From: Cannabis sativa
Taxonomy: Eukaryota; Streptophyta; Magnoliopsida; Rosales; Cannabaceae
Direction: 5' to 3'
NCBI RefSeq assembly: GCF_029168945.1
Contig: NC_083603.1
Location: 4,960,001-5,024,000 of the forward strand
DNA length: 64,000 bases
Shown: piece by piece, positions 1 through 10,829 of the stretch
Numbering within the stretch: the stretch's first letter is position 1
Layout of the letters: every line of letters starts with the position of its first letter
Made by a program: the position numbers and the translations under genes
The notes under the pieces: generated by a model
Databases searched by the model: none
Told to the model about the DNA's origin: nothing
Seen by the model: the letters and a program-made list of their open reading frames with translations, nothing else

Positions 1-65
1 TTCAGGCCTTTGACGGGGCGGGCAAAAATGGGTCATAATGGCTAGTCATGGGGATGGTGAGGCTT

Positions 66-204
<139 letters not shown>

Positions 205-470
205 AATAAGGAACAGTTGGTTGTATTAGAGTTAAAATGTTAAAAGGTGTAAATGGGCTTTGGCCCATTTGTCCTCCGTCTTTTTCTTTTAGTTATTATT
301 TTTTAAAAATTAAATGATGAGAGAGAAAAGATGATATAAGAGAGAGAATGAGATGGGGAATAAGGGGCGGGTGGTTGTATTGTTAGGGTTAAAATGTTAA
401 GGGTATAAATGAGTTTTGGCCCATTTGTTCGTCTTTTTTATTATTATTATTTTTTCAAATTAGATGATTT
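205..470. repeat. Imperfect tandem duplication of about 140 bp
   Basis: Two adjacent units share GTTAAAATGTTAA, a TTTGGCCCATTTG block and a T-rich tail. The first runs about 205-310 and the second about 345-470. No coding content is seen. Confidence 0.7.
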
Positions 471-655
471 AGTGTCGATTATGCACCAAAGCATTGATTT
501 ATAACCGACAAAAAAGACCTTTGCGTCAGTTATCAACTGACGCTAGTATGCATTGGTGCATAACTGTCGATAAATTCCCCGTTAACATTTCTGTTAATTC
601 CGTGCTTTGACTGTTGTGTTGACCGACAGTAAAAGTCTATATTGTAATAGTGGTT
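470..655 (-). mobile_element. CACTA-type transposon end fragment
   Basis: The right edge reads, on the minus strand, CACTATTACAATATAGAC, which matches the CACTA-type terminus. Inside are repeated short motifs around GTCGGT and TGCACCAATGCAT, as in CACTA subterminal regions. No matching opposite terminus was found on the left, so I call this a fragment. Confidence 0.55.
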
Positions 656-2290
656 TAAGAAAATCAAATAGAGATTCAAAGAACACAGAGATTTTCTCAA
701 AGTTCACCCCAAATTAAGGCTACGTTCTTGTTGAGCTCGCCTCAGAGATAGTGTTTGAGTTTCACTATCAGCAAACATGTATCACATCATATTTTTTTAG
801 ATTTCAAGCCACAAATCTCTTGGCTGATAATCTAAATTGCTTTGATTTTGATTTTTTTTTTTTTGTGATTTTCACTAACTTTCTTTATTATTTTTTGCTT
901 TTCTCTCGATTATAATGAAGTCTCCCTCTCTGCCTATGAAGATGAACAATGAGACTTTAGGTATAAATCTTTAGCTCAGAATGGGTTTTATTTATTTAAA
1001 GAAAATCAAAATAAATTTAAAAATTAAAAAATTAAAAAATATATATATAAGGAGACACAAAATATTAGGATTGTACGTAATTTTTTTTAAACTACTCAAT
1101 CTGAATAATTTGTCCAAACCAAATTAAAAACTCAATAATAAATGCAAACCGAAAAACTAGACAAAAATATAAGTGCCCAATCTGAGGTGGCTTGAAAATA
1201 AAGCCAATTTATCCAATAAACATGAACTAATCTGATTAAGAATTTTTTTTTTATATATATTTATATATATTTTTATTATATACATAATTATCTATTATTT
1301 AATTTATATACATATTTTAAGAAAATATAAAATTCTAACTATGTTTATCTGATGGTAGTTGATTTGAACTTTAAATTTAAATTATATTTATCTTATCATC
1401 ACAATAAATTAAAATTGAAATTTGAATTTGAAAATAAGAACATTAGTTGTCAGTTTAGGCATGCGAACCCGACTAAATTGACCAACCCATTGGACATGTA
1501 TTCTTGTTTTTTTCTTAATCGAATAGGTTGCTTTTAGATTTTTTGTAACCCGCTCTTTACATTAGGCTAAATAAAATGTGGTTAATTAGAATTTTTGTTC
1601 CCAGAACTTTGACATGTACTAAATCATGCTCTTAAGCTTTTCAGGCCGTTAAAAATACCCGTCAAATTATTGAGATGGTTGGATTCTTGGACTTCTATCT
1701 AATTTTACTAACGAACATCAGACATGGATGAAAGTTCAGGATGCACATTTGATACATGTCAAAATTTAGTAAATACGATTTGATATATATTAAAGTTTGT
1801 GGAGCACAATTCAGCACATGAACAATCACTACATTAGTACAATTGAACGGAATTGGACAAAGGTCCTTGAATCCAATAATCTCAATAGTTCGAAAGGAAT
1901 TTTTCACAACCTGAAATGTTCAGGGCATAATTTAGTATAAATATCAAAATTCAGGGATTAAAATTCCTAATTAGCCACTGACCAAACCGACTTACATATT
2001 ACACTATAAATAAATTAAAAAAATAAGTTAATAAAAAGGTCAAAACTGGAAAACATGAAAAAGTAGAGGTCCTTAAACGAAATAATAAAGATTAAAGGTA
2101 CATTATTGCAAATCACATTGTACGGACAAACATGAAACTAATTAGGTCTGGTTAAATTGGCGCCTTTTTATCCCCAATTCTTCAAAACTCAAAAACCCTA
2201 AAAAATGGTAAACTCTATGAGAAATTCATAACATAATTTATGGCTAAAATGATTTGTGTTGATTTCAAACCCTAATTTGTTCCAAGAAAA
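656..2290. other. Intergenic AT-rich DNA upstream of the recA-like gene
   Basis: No gene is supported. About 1590-1975 holds a degenerate dispersed repeat built from phrases such as CAGAACTTTGACATGTACTAA and, facing the other way, CAAAATTCAGGGATTAAAAT. A similar repeat family lies in intron 2 of the FAX1-like gene (61330-61650). The last 200 bases form the presumed promoter and 5' leader; no clear TATA box was assigned. Confidence 0.6.
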
Positions 2291-5200
2291 ATGATATTCT
2301 TGTCTGGTTTTGCTAATCGTCTTCCTCTCAGAGGCTTTCAAGGAGCTTCACTTTCCTCACTCAGCTCTGTACTCAAGGTTTGGTTTTTTCTTTCCTTAAT
2401 TTAATTATATTATTTTTTTTTTGTTTACATACTGTAAATAGCTCAAAGATTTGAATTTTATTTAAAAATTAAGGAAAAATTCATGGCCCATGAAGTATTA
2501 AATCTGTAATATTCAGTTTTTAGTTGTTAACTTGAAAATTGCATACTTGTACTTTCTGCTACTGAAGGAGCTGGTTCTTTTGAGAAATGGGTTTACATGG
2601 GTTCATAGGAAAGGTCTAAACTTATGTGTGTAAAATCACTGGTAGTTTTATGGAAGAATATTAGATATTTTGGTTGAAAGAGTTCACTTACATCTGCAAT
2701 TACTTAATTTGTTTTATCATACTCCCTTTATATTGATTCTTCATTAATACAAGTTTGTTTCTTTTCAAAAAATAAAAACTGGAAAATTACTGTTGGGTTT
2801 TATCTCTCTGAATTTTTTATTAGTTCAGCATATAGAAATATCCATTTTCAAAAGAGGGTGAGTTTGAAAAGTTGATGGAGTGATACTTGAATTTTTTTTG
2901 AGAATTTTCTTAAGGAAAATGTTTTAACATTTCCCAAATTGGGAATCAAATTTTGTGCCGGTGCCTTTCTTTTTCTATTATCTCTGCAATCTTTTGCAAA
3001 TAATTGTAGAATGTAGATGATGGATATTGCTTGTTACTTAGCTTTTGAAAAAGGCGCTGGACAGCTTTGTGCATGACAATTCAATTAGTGACCCTCAAGA
3101 AATGTATTTCTTGATATGAATTCTAGACTGTCGTTGAATCATAAAATCTAGGTTCAAAAATATGTCTGGTCATTCAAATGTATGGCTCCTGTGGCTGTAC
3201 TAGCAACAGTGTTCTCTTCTAATTTACATTACCGAGGTTCGGATGAGTGGTTGTAATAAATGTAAGTCTTTTGTTTATTTTAATTTTCCCAGAAAGGAGG
3301 AAGAGATGTCATCCACTCTTTCGGCAAGAGAAATTGTTCCTTCTCTTCTACAGGTAAATATTTCTTTGTGTTTATTTTGTCATCTGTATGAACACACTTG
3401 TATTTGATTGACAACTTTGCTTACACTATAAGAGTTCTTTCCCTTGTAGACATAGATTACTTATATGTATAAACATATATATATCTTAATATCTTAAATA
3501 AGCCAAAACACATTGTCCAACATCTGTAGGAGAAGTAGAATGTTACAGATGTAGACTGTCAAATAGAAAATTTCAAGAGAAAATTTGATTTTATTTAATT
3601 TTTTGCCAACTCAATTAGTGTTTATGTCCACAAATGAAATGCTGGTTAGTTTATGTAGGTAGTGCTTGATCTCAACCATGTTAACTACTTTATACTTTTC
3701 TGTAGAATTTTTCTTTAAAACAATCTACATGCATTTGAAATAGGTTAGTTGTTTTATGGTATTCAAATTATCTCCCTTTTTTTAATTTATTTTTTTTCGT
3801 AAACTTTACATTTCTCAGTGGAAGTTTCAGAGTTTGAACATGATGGATTCCATGATGATGCTAAATCAACAGAGAAAGACGCGGCACTATATTTAGCACT
3901 TTCACGACTTTCTGGTGATTTTGATAAAGAATCACCATTGTGTTTACGACGGTTCTTTGGCATTCGACGTGTGCCTGTCGTATCAACGGGATCATTGAAG
4001 CTTGATCTAGCTCTTGGGGTTGGAGGACTACCGAAAGTGAGTTGTTCACTTACGTTCAATATGCTAATTATCGTCAACTTTTACTTATGATTGTAACAAT
4101 TATTGGTGTTTCCATTCTTTTAAAGGGAAGATTTGTTGAAATTTATGGTTTGGAAGCATCTGGGAAGACCACACTCGCACTTCACATTATTAAGGAAGCT
4201 CAAAAGGCTGGAGGTGTGTACTTACTTGTTTGATTAGTTTCTCTAAATTTGAATTCTATCTGTCTCCTTACATCAATTATTGTTAGACTCACTCAAATTT
4301 GTTTGCAGGTGTTTGTGCTTATTTCGATGTAGAGAATGCAATAGACCCTTTTCTTGTAGAGTCAATGGGTGTAGACACACAAAGTCTTCTTATTTCACAT
4401 CCCAATTCTGCTGAAAATTTACTTAGTGCAGTTGACACTCTTACGAAAAGTGGAGCCGTAGATGTCATTGTGGTCGATAGTGTGAGTGATTTGTTCTTAT
4501 CGATATTTTAACTTGCTTTTCGGTACCTGAAAAAGTTTACAGCTGATGAAATATACATTTTAGCGAAGAACTTGTGCATGTACCGATATGTGATCAATTA
4601 AAATCTCTGATAAATTTTCCTGTTTTTAGTTTGAGTGCTTAGAATCAAAGCTCTAGACTCTTTCTTTCACTAGCTCAATCAATAGTGATTTTCCAGTTGA
4701 GGAGATGTTAATTGATTCAAGTTGCTTGCTCATATTTTTCAGGTAGCAGCCCTTGTACCCCAATGTGAAATCGATGTTTCACTTGGTGGTGTGAGGAAAG
4801 ATGAACAATCACGAATAATGACCCAGGCCCTTCGAAAAATACATTATTCATTATGCAATTCTCAAACTCTTATTGTTCTTGTTAATCAGGTTGAAATTAA
4901 GCTACAAAGAACTTTGTTTCTTCTTGAGTATGTTGTGTCTCAATGAAATTTACTATCTTATGGTTTCTTCACTGTCCAGGTTCGATTTGGTTCAAAATCA
5001 AGCGAAGGTTCTGACTCTATAGACGAATACACTTGTGGTGGGAATGCCTTGAAATTCTATGCGGCTATTCGGTTGAGACTAAAAAAGACTGGACTTCTTG
5101 AGAATGAAAATAAGGTAAGCATGCATATTCTTTTTAGTATGTGTTTTTACTGTTAATATAATCATAATTTAGACCGAGACCGCAACGACCTGAGCATTTA

Positions 5201-5732
5201 ATGTTTCTTTCAAGCCCTTCTTGTTTGATTGTGATTTTTGATGAAAATGTTACTTTGCTGTAACTTGGAGAACTGTTAAAGCTCTTTACACGAGTTCGAT
5301 TTTTGCATGGGAACTGTTGTTAGTGAAGATATATTTTCAGTGAATGTGCTTATACAAAACTTTCGTTGATCTTCTTATTTTACCGCTTCGTTGTTCACTA
5401 ATTGTTTTGTGTTTATAAATATACGTTTAAAGGAGGTTACTGGTCTGGGGATCAGTGTTCAAGTGGTGAAAAACAAACTGGCACCGGCAATGAAAAAAGC
5501 TGAATTGGGATTGCAGTTCGGAAGAGGCTTTCGGTGCGAATCTGAGGTGTTGGAATTGGCTTGTAATCATGGAGTCATTGTGAAAGAAGGAAATAGTTAC
5601 CTAATAGAAGGGGAAGTTTTTAGTAACAAACATGCAGCTGAGAAACATCTTGCTGAAAATGAAATGATTTATGACAATTTAGTGAGTATTTTAAGAAAAT
5701 TGCTGTTCGAGACCAGAAGAGAGCGTCGGTGA
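2291..5732 (+). CDS. RecA-family recombinase, probably organelle-targeted (8 exons, 402 aa)
   Basis: Exons: 2291-2377, 3293-3353, 3819-4036, 4126-4213, 4309-4481, 4743-4889, 4980-5114, 5433-5732. All introns are GT-AG and phases join without a stop. Residues 1-50 are rich in Ser, Arg and Leu with almost no acidic residues, as in a mitochondrial or plastid presequence. The RecA core follows: LGVGGLPK, Walker [10 protein letters not shown] (about 130-138), FDVEN holding the catalytic Glu (about 160), Walker B VIVVDS (about 204-209), VNQVR, and GGNALKFY (about 278-285). RecA binds ATP and single-stranded DNA and catalyses strand exchange; plant copies maintain organelle genomes. Walker A carries Leu and Ala where bacteria have GPESSGKT, and the acidic C-terminal tail is missing; the protein ends in a basic stretch. 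It resembles the divergent plant mitochondrial recA homologues, but I cannot assign RECA2 or RECA3. The start is the first ATG in frame with the presequence. Confidence 0.9.
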
Positions 5733-6506
5733 GCCTTGGATGACCGAGCTTCAAGCTCGATTTTGAATTCATTTCAGCACGGAAGGACACAAGCTGCATT
5801 CAGTTTTATAATGTCCAAATCTATCAATCGAGAAATCGATAGAGCTGATTGTGTGACTGACGAAGCTGTCTGATTGGTGTGAACATCGAAGTTGCTCCGT
5901 TGTTCAAGACCCTTCATGTCATAGAATTCAACAACGGATCAGATCAGCTGGCCATTAGTTCTACTTGTAGAAGAGGCAATAGAAATTTGTAATTGTGAAG
6001 GTAAGCAAGCTAAAAGAGCTCTTCCCTTTGCCATGCATGATTTTCTTTACTATGAAATATTCTATTATGCACAATTCATTGCCCACTATTATTATCATTA
6101 TTATTTAAATTTAAGGATATTTGTGGCGAAACACTTTTAACATTTACAATTGTTACATATATGACTTTAATAAAGAAAGTGACGGTAAAACGATCTTATC
6201 TTATGATTTTATTGCAGTTGTATCTTTTTTTTGGTTGTAAGTGTCAGTTCAAAAATATGTAACAATATATTTTTTTACCTTATTTAATACATAGTCCAAT
6301 AATAAGTCGATATGTGCTTTTGAGTTGACACTTAATGGCCAAAAAAGGGTACGATTGTAACAAAATTGTAAGATAATATATTTTTGCTGTTATTTTTTTT
6401 ATTAGGGTCATGTGTAACAATTTTAAATGTTTAAGAGTTTTCGCCACAAATAGCCCTTTAAAGTTATTAATATTATGGCTGTTTCTCTACTCTTTTTTTT
6501 TTCTTC
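5733..6506. other. recA-like 3' region and intergenic spacer
   Basis: The probable 3' UTR occupies the first few hundred bases. From about 6110 to 6470 there is an AT-rich segment with inverted phrases (AAACACTTTTAACATTTACAA against ATTTTAAATGTTTAAGAGTTT), which looks like a small decayed TIR element. No gene is seen. Confidence 0.5.
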
Positions 6507-6510
6507 TTCA

Positions 6511-6990
6511 GTGGTTTATATTATTTTGGATATTTTTATATCCTAGTTTAGATCTTGTGATTTCAAGTTGATACATGTGACGTTTAATTGGGAGGTATTA
6601 AAATATAAGAATGAAAATAGAAATAGAATAGAGTCAAATTTAAAGTTCATAATAAAAATTGATAAAAAAATTATTAAATTTTTTATCATCTTGCATTGGA
6701 ATGACCATTCTTTCCATTTCAAAATAAAATAATCATTTACTAAAATTTCAGTGGTTTATATTATTTTGGATATTTTTATATCCTAGTTTAGATCTTGTGA
6801 TTTCAAGTTGATACATGTGACGTTTAATTGGGAGGTATTAAAATATAAAAATGAAAATAGAAATAGAATAGAGTCAAATTTAAAGTTCATAATAAAAATT
6901 GATAAAAAAATTATTAAATTTTTTATCATCTTGCATTGGAATGACCATTCTTTTCATTTCAAAATAAAATAATCATCTACTAAAATGATG
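6511..6990. repeat. Recent 240-bp tandem duplication
   Basis: Two head-to-tail copies (6511-6750 and 6751-6990) differ at about three positions, so the duplication is young. The duplicated unit is part of a MITE-like family: the segment with GAATGAAAATAGAAATAGAATAG and TTATTAAATTTTTTATCATC reappears, more diverged and inverted, at about 60360-60530. Confidence 0.93.
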
Positions 6991-7379
6991 GAAAAATTGT
7001 TTTTTTGGAGTGACATTACAATACTTTAAAATACAACTAAATAAAGAAATAGAATAAAAATAGTTTCTTTTCCATTTACAACGCACCACAACAATATAGT
7101 ATTAGACACCTTAAAATATTTAATACCGACACTCTTTGTTCAAAAGGACTTGTGCTAAATGATAGTTGCACATCTAAATCCCCTCAAGAGATTAGTTTCT
7201 TGTACATTTTTTGATAGTATAAATGTATAGCACCTCACCTTCAAGGAAGTCAATATGGTGGCATACTAGTTAGTTAAATTTACTTTAAGGTTAGATTATG
7301 ATTTGATAATGGAAAGAAGAAGATCATATCATAATAGTAAGCTAAAAAATGTAGCAATTATTACCAAAATAAATATATA
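6991..7379. other. Intergenic AT-rich DNA
   Basis: No coding potential, RNA gene or clear repeat could be supported here. Confidence 0.5.
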
Positions 7380-7607
7380 GGGATATGATTTTGTCCCATG
7401 ATGTACTTTTACGGAATGTATTCCGTGGTATATTATATGGGTCTCAGGGTACATTAAATGAGTGTCAGGGTACGTTTCTACTTTTTAACCCTAATTACCC
7501 CTAGATCAATCTCAGCCGTCAGATCAAATAACTCCCTTATTTGACGTCTGCCGTACATCACGGATTACAATCCGTGAAAGTACAATAACGGGACAAAATC
7601 ATATCCC
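7380..7607. mobile_element. MITE with terminal inverted repeats and TA flanks
   Basis: The ends are GGGATATGATTTTGTCCC and its reverse complement GGGACAAAATCATATCCC. A second inverted stretch lies just inside (TACTTTTACGG and CCGTGAAAGTA). TA lies on both sides, as expected for a Tc1/mariner-type (Stowaway-like) target duplication. About 228 bp, non-coding. Confidence 0.85.
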
Positions 7608-8319
7608 TAAATATATATATATCTTACTTTTTTAATCACAAATCACAATTTTAACTGAAGGATTGTCTTTATATTAATAAATAATTTAAGTGACTAGGTA
7701 GAGTTATTGGAAATGGAAATTATAATAAAATACCCACTAAAAGAATAGGCAGACATTTTCCATAGACTTATGGAAATTTTGGTTTTGGTAGTCTTCCTCT
7801 TTTGTTGACCATTTTAATTTTGAGACTATTAATAGTGTAATTATTAGAGTGATAATTATATAGTCTAAATTATTTTTTTAAAAAAATATTTTTATTGAAA
7901 TCTACATAATATCTACATAATAATTAACGGAGCAACTTAAATTACAGTTAAAATTCATGTAACAACCCACATAGAAACCACCAGAGCAATCCAAATCGTA
8001 AATTTTTTTAAAAAAATTAAAAATAATATATGTACTAATTCCCTTTAATAAATTTTCTTAGCTCTCAGTCCTTTTGAGTTCGTTGCTCTTGTGTTTTCTA
8101 AGACTATATTTTTTTTTTTTAAAAAAAATGGAATAGAAATTAGTTTACTCTATTTCAATCTTTTATTTATTTTCACAATTTTAGTGGAGTTACCATTTTT
8201 CTAAATTCGATTGATGAAATTGAAGATAATGATTTTTTTATTGTTTATTAATTTTAATGGAGTGCAATAAGTCTACAAATACAAGCAAACTACAATGTAC
8301 TACTTGGCTAATTTTGTTC
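7608..8319. other. Intergenic AT-rich DNA
   Basis: No gene seen. Several A and T homopolymers and short repeats only. Confidence 0.5.
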
Positions 8320-8328
8320 TATAAAAAG
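8320..8328 (+). promoter_or_regulatory. TATA box upstream of the orphan glucanase exon
   Basis: TATAAAAAG lies 80 bp upstream of the ATG at 8409. The two intact glucanase genes have TATAAAAG at nearly the same distance (75 bp), so this is probably the inherited core promoter. Confidence 0.6.
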
Positions 8329-8408
8329 AGTTGGTGAAGTTAGAGTTAGTAACAAAATATATAATATATTTCATATTCATATAGAGAAATCTCACTCATT
8401 CTCTTACC

Positions 8409-8481
8409 ATGGCCAAAATGTATTCATATGGAGCAATATTCCTATTTGGGCTGCTAATAATCACAAGTTTAGACAAAACAG
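8409..8481 (+). pseudogene. Orphan first exon of a GH17 beta-1,3-glucanase
   Basis: The exon encodes 24 residues: MAKMYS, a hydrophobic core (AIFLFGLLIITS), then SLDKT with a split Gly/Ala codon and a GTCAT donor. The two intact glucanases below begin with MAKI, end their first exon in LDKT plus one base, and use the same ACAG/GTCAT donor context. The large second exon that should carry the catalytic domain (AQIGVCYG and onward) is absent from the following 11 kb. Either it was deleted, or it was removed when the region was rearranged; the Copia element begins 1.5 kb downstream. It lacks the Asn run of the intact copies, so it is an older paralogue. Confidence 0.8.
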
Positions 8482-9296
8482 GTCATCTCTATCTTAATTT
8501 TATAAGCAAATTTAATCCTACATATATATATATAGTACTAGAGTATTATTATTATTAAAAAAAATGTACATAAAATTGGAATTTTTTTTTATATATTTTT
8601 ACGAATTTTATTTTGTTTGTTTGTATTTTTTTTTTTTTTTTAAAAAAACATTATTTTCATGTTGTTTTCTCGTATTTATAGTAATAACCTGAAAAAAATT
8701 GCACCTTTATTAATAGTTAGTTAGAGGTTATGATTTTTCTATATTATTTACACTAATTTTATTAATAAGCTCTATGATAATTTTTGTACTTCAAGAATTT
8801 TGTGGGACACCTGGACTAGAAGAAGAATATATAATTCCTCCTTAACATAACTTGAAACTAAATGTTAGATGATTAACAAATTGAGTAGCACATGTTGTTG
8901 CTAGATATTCTTGATTTTTATTTTCGCATTTTTGAGTATAATATTTGAGCTAATTTACAAGCTCTATTGTATTCAGAATGTTAATATTTTAATAAAGTTA
9001 CTTTAAAACTAAATGTAATTAATGCAATAATAATAAATAAATAAATTGAAAGTCATGGCGGCTTGTCACGAAAATTATCTTTCAACCAAGTATATAGAAG
9101 CTCAAACTCTTCTATTGGCTTTGATAGTGGAGTTAAGATCTAGGGCTAATTATATATCATTTGTGGTATATATTGTCAAGTCTCTTAATTGCTAAGTTTT
9201 AATTTAGTTCCATAGATTGATCTACCTAGCTTAAATGATCTAAGTACTTATTAAATAATCACTAACTAATCTCTCATTTACATTTGAAAAATGTTA
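8482..9296. other. Intergenic DNA downstream of the orphan exon
   Basis: AT-rich, with homopolymers. I searched for glucanase catalytic motifs (GVCYG, VGNE, SESGWP) on the plus strand and saw none. Confidence 0.55.
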
Positions 9297-9450
9297 AAAG
9301 ATACCAGTGGTGCTAATGGCTATTGGTCTAATTAAGTATCGGGTCTCATATAGTTTAATATAATAACTTTTAGGGAGTATCGCTAGTCAATCGTAAGGCG
9401 ACACGTCTTAAGAATGCTAGGCACCACTGGTACCCAATAGCAATGCTCTT
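9297..9450. mobile_element. Short MITE, family also at 34995 and 18935
   Basis: It contains CAGTGGTGCTAATGGC near the left edge and GGCACCACTGGTACC near the right, forming imperfect inverted ends, with a shared core TCATATAGTTTAATATAATAA. The same layout appears at 34995-35176 and, in reverse, at about 18935-19110. Confidence 0.7.
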
Positions 9451-10000
9451 TACATTTACCTACATACAAACTTGTACCACATATGGTGCCTACTATTTGT
9501 TAAATTTGCTTTAGAGTTATAGACAACGATTTAAAATTGTTCAAGAGTTTTTTATTGATATATAGTATGTCTAAAATAATCCCGTTTATAAGATTATGAG
9601 CTATTGATTACCAATTTAGTTTTGAGATTTTTATTTTTAAAAAGCATTTAGATTGTACGGTTTAGAATGTAGGGTGATATATTTAATTTAGTTTTGAGAT
9701 TAAACCTCATACTTCTTAAAATACACATCAATACCTTACTTTCTAAACCATGCATTGTAACATGCATGATATCAAGAGCTAAAGAGAACTCTCGCGAGTA
9801 AATCTGATCCAAATCTAAAAAGTAAGGCCAAAAAAATTACTTGTGATCGAACCGTTCAAGATTGGTAAACAAAAATTATCACCATCTTGATACAAAATAT
9901 TAGATTCTTATATATTAATAGTGTGTAAGAATATAATATCAATATCAATTATATAAGATCATGTATATGTACTTCACTCATTATTAATTGATTTTTAGAT
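9451..10000. other. Intergenic AT-rich DNA
   Basis: No gene or clear element seen; it forms the left flank of the Copia insertion. Confidence 0.5.
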
Positions 10001-10005
10001 TAAAT

Positions 10006-10484
10006 TGTTAGACAATTTATATGTATAAACTGAAATATATGTATGTGTATATAAAATGCGGAATTAAACAAATATATACACTATATAACTTAAGGATCGA
10101 AATACCTCCAGCCATTGATTCTTGAGCTTCAAACCCACATAAGCTTTGATCTGCAAGGGAAACTGGTTGATGTGGGTAATCGGGCTTCCTCGCTCTCTCA
10201 ACTCTCTTTAGATGGATTTTGCTGTTATGAACAGAATGAGTGAGGAGCTCGGGGACCGAGACCCTATATTTATAGGTGAGATACTCCATCAGTATCTGTG
10301 CCACATTAATTGTCAGAATATTTTGACAATTAATTCAGGAAATCAAATCAGGTAATGAATATAGAAATCTGACCATATATAGAATATTACGTAATTGATT
10401 CTATCCAGATTCAATGAATATAAAATATTCATTTATCAGAATCAATAATATTATTTTATTTCCTTAATTAGAAATATTCTAATA
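10006..10484 (-). repeat. 3' LTR of the Copia element
   Basis: 479 bp, ends TGTTAG and CTAATA on the plus strand. It is identical to the right LTR except for a cluster of changes at about 10291-10300. On the minus strand it carries TATAAATA (about 10264-10276) as a promoter candidate. A 95-codon open frame in it is repeated in the other LTR and is not considered a gene. Confidence 0.95.
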
Positions 10485-10497
10485 TTCTCCCACTTGG
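10485..10497 (-). other. Polypurine tract of the Copia element
   Basis: Minus-strand CCAAGTGGGAGAA directly adjoins the 3' LTR; this is the usual position and composition of the plus-strand primer for Copia elements. Confidence 0.8.
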
Positions 10498-10829
10498 TCA
10501 GCATTTAAACTAAAACATTCAAACCCAAACGTTCCTCATTATATAATAAACATACGAATCATAGCGACATGTCCTCATTATAAGTCGAGTATTATCTTCC
10601 ATGTATTACGATATATTTATTATATAACAATGTACTTTATGTGGCAATGTACTTAAGCGAATAAACCCTAACCCTTATGTTTATTCAGGTCCTCTTACGA
10701 TAATTTTCTCAGATGAAATTAAGGTGCACATAAATATGAGAAAATATCGAAATTAGAGTTTCATTAAATAATTTTTGGTTGTACAAATAAAAAAACTGCA
10801 TATGGGTTAACTGAATCCCATATTTACTT

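Noticed and set aside
10017..10304. 95-codon open frame on the minus strand, repeated at 16422-16694
   Set aside because: It lies within the LTR, covers the TATA region, and has no similarity to known proteins; repetition is due to the LTR pair.
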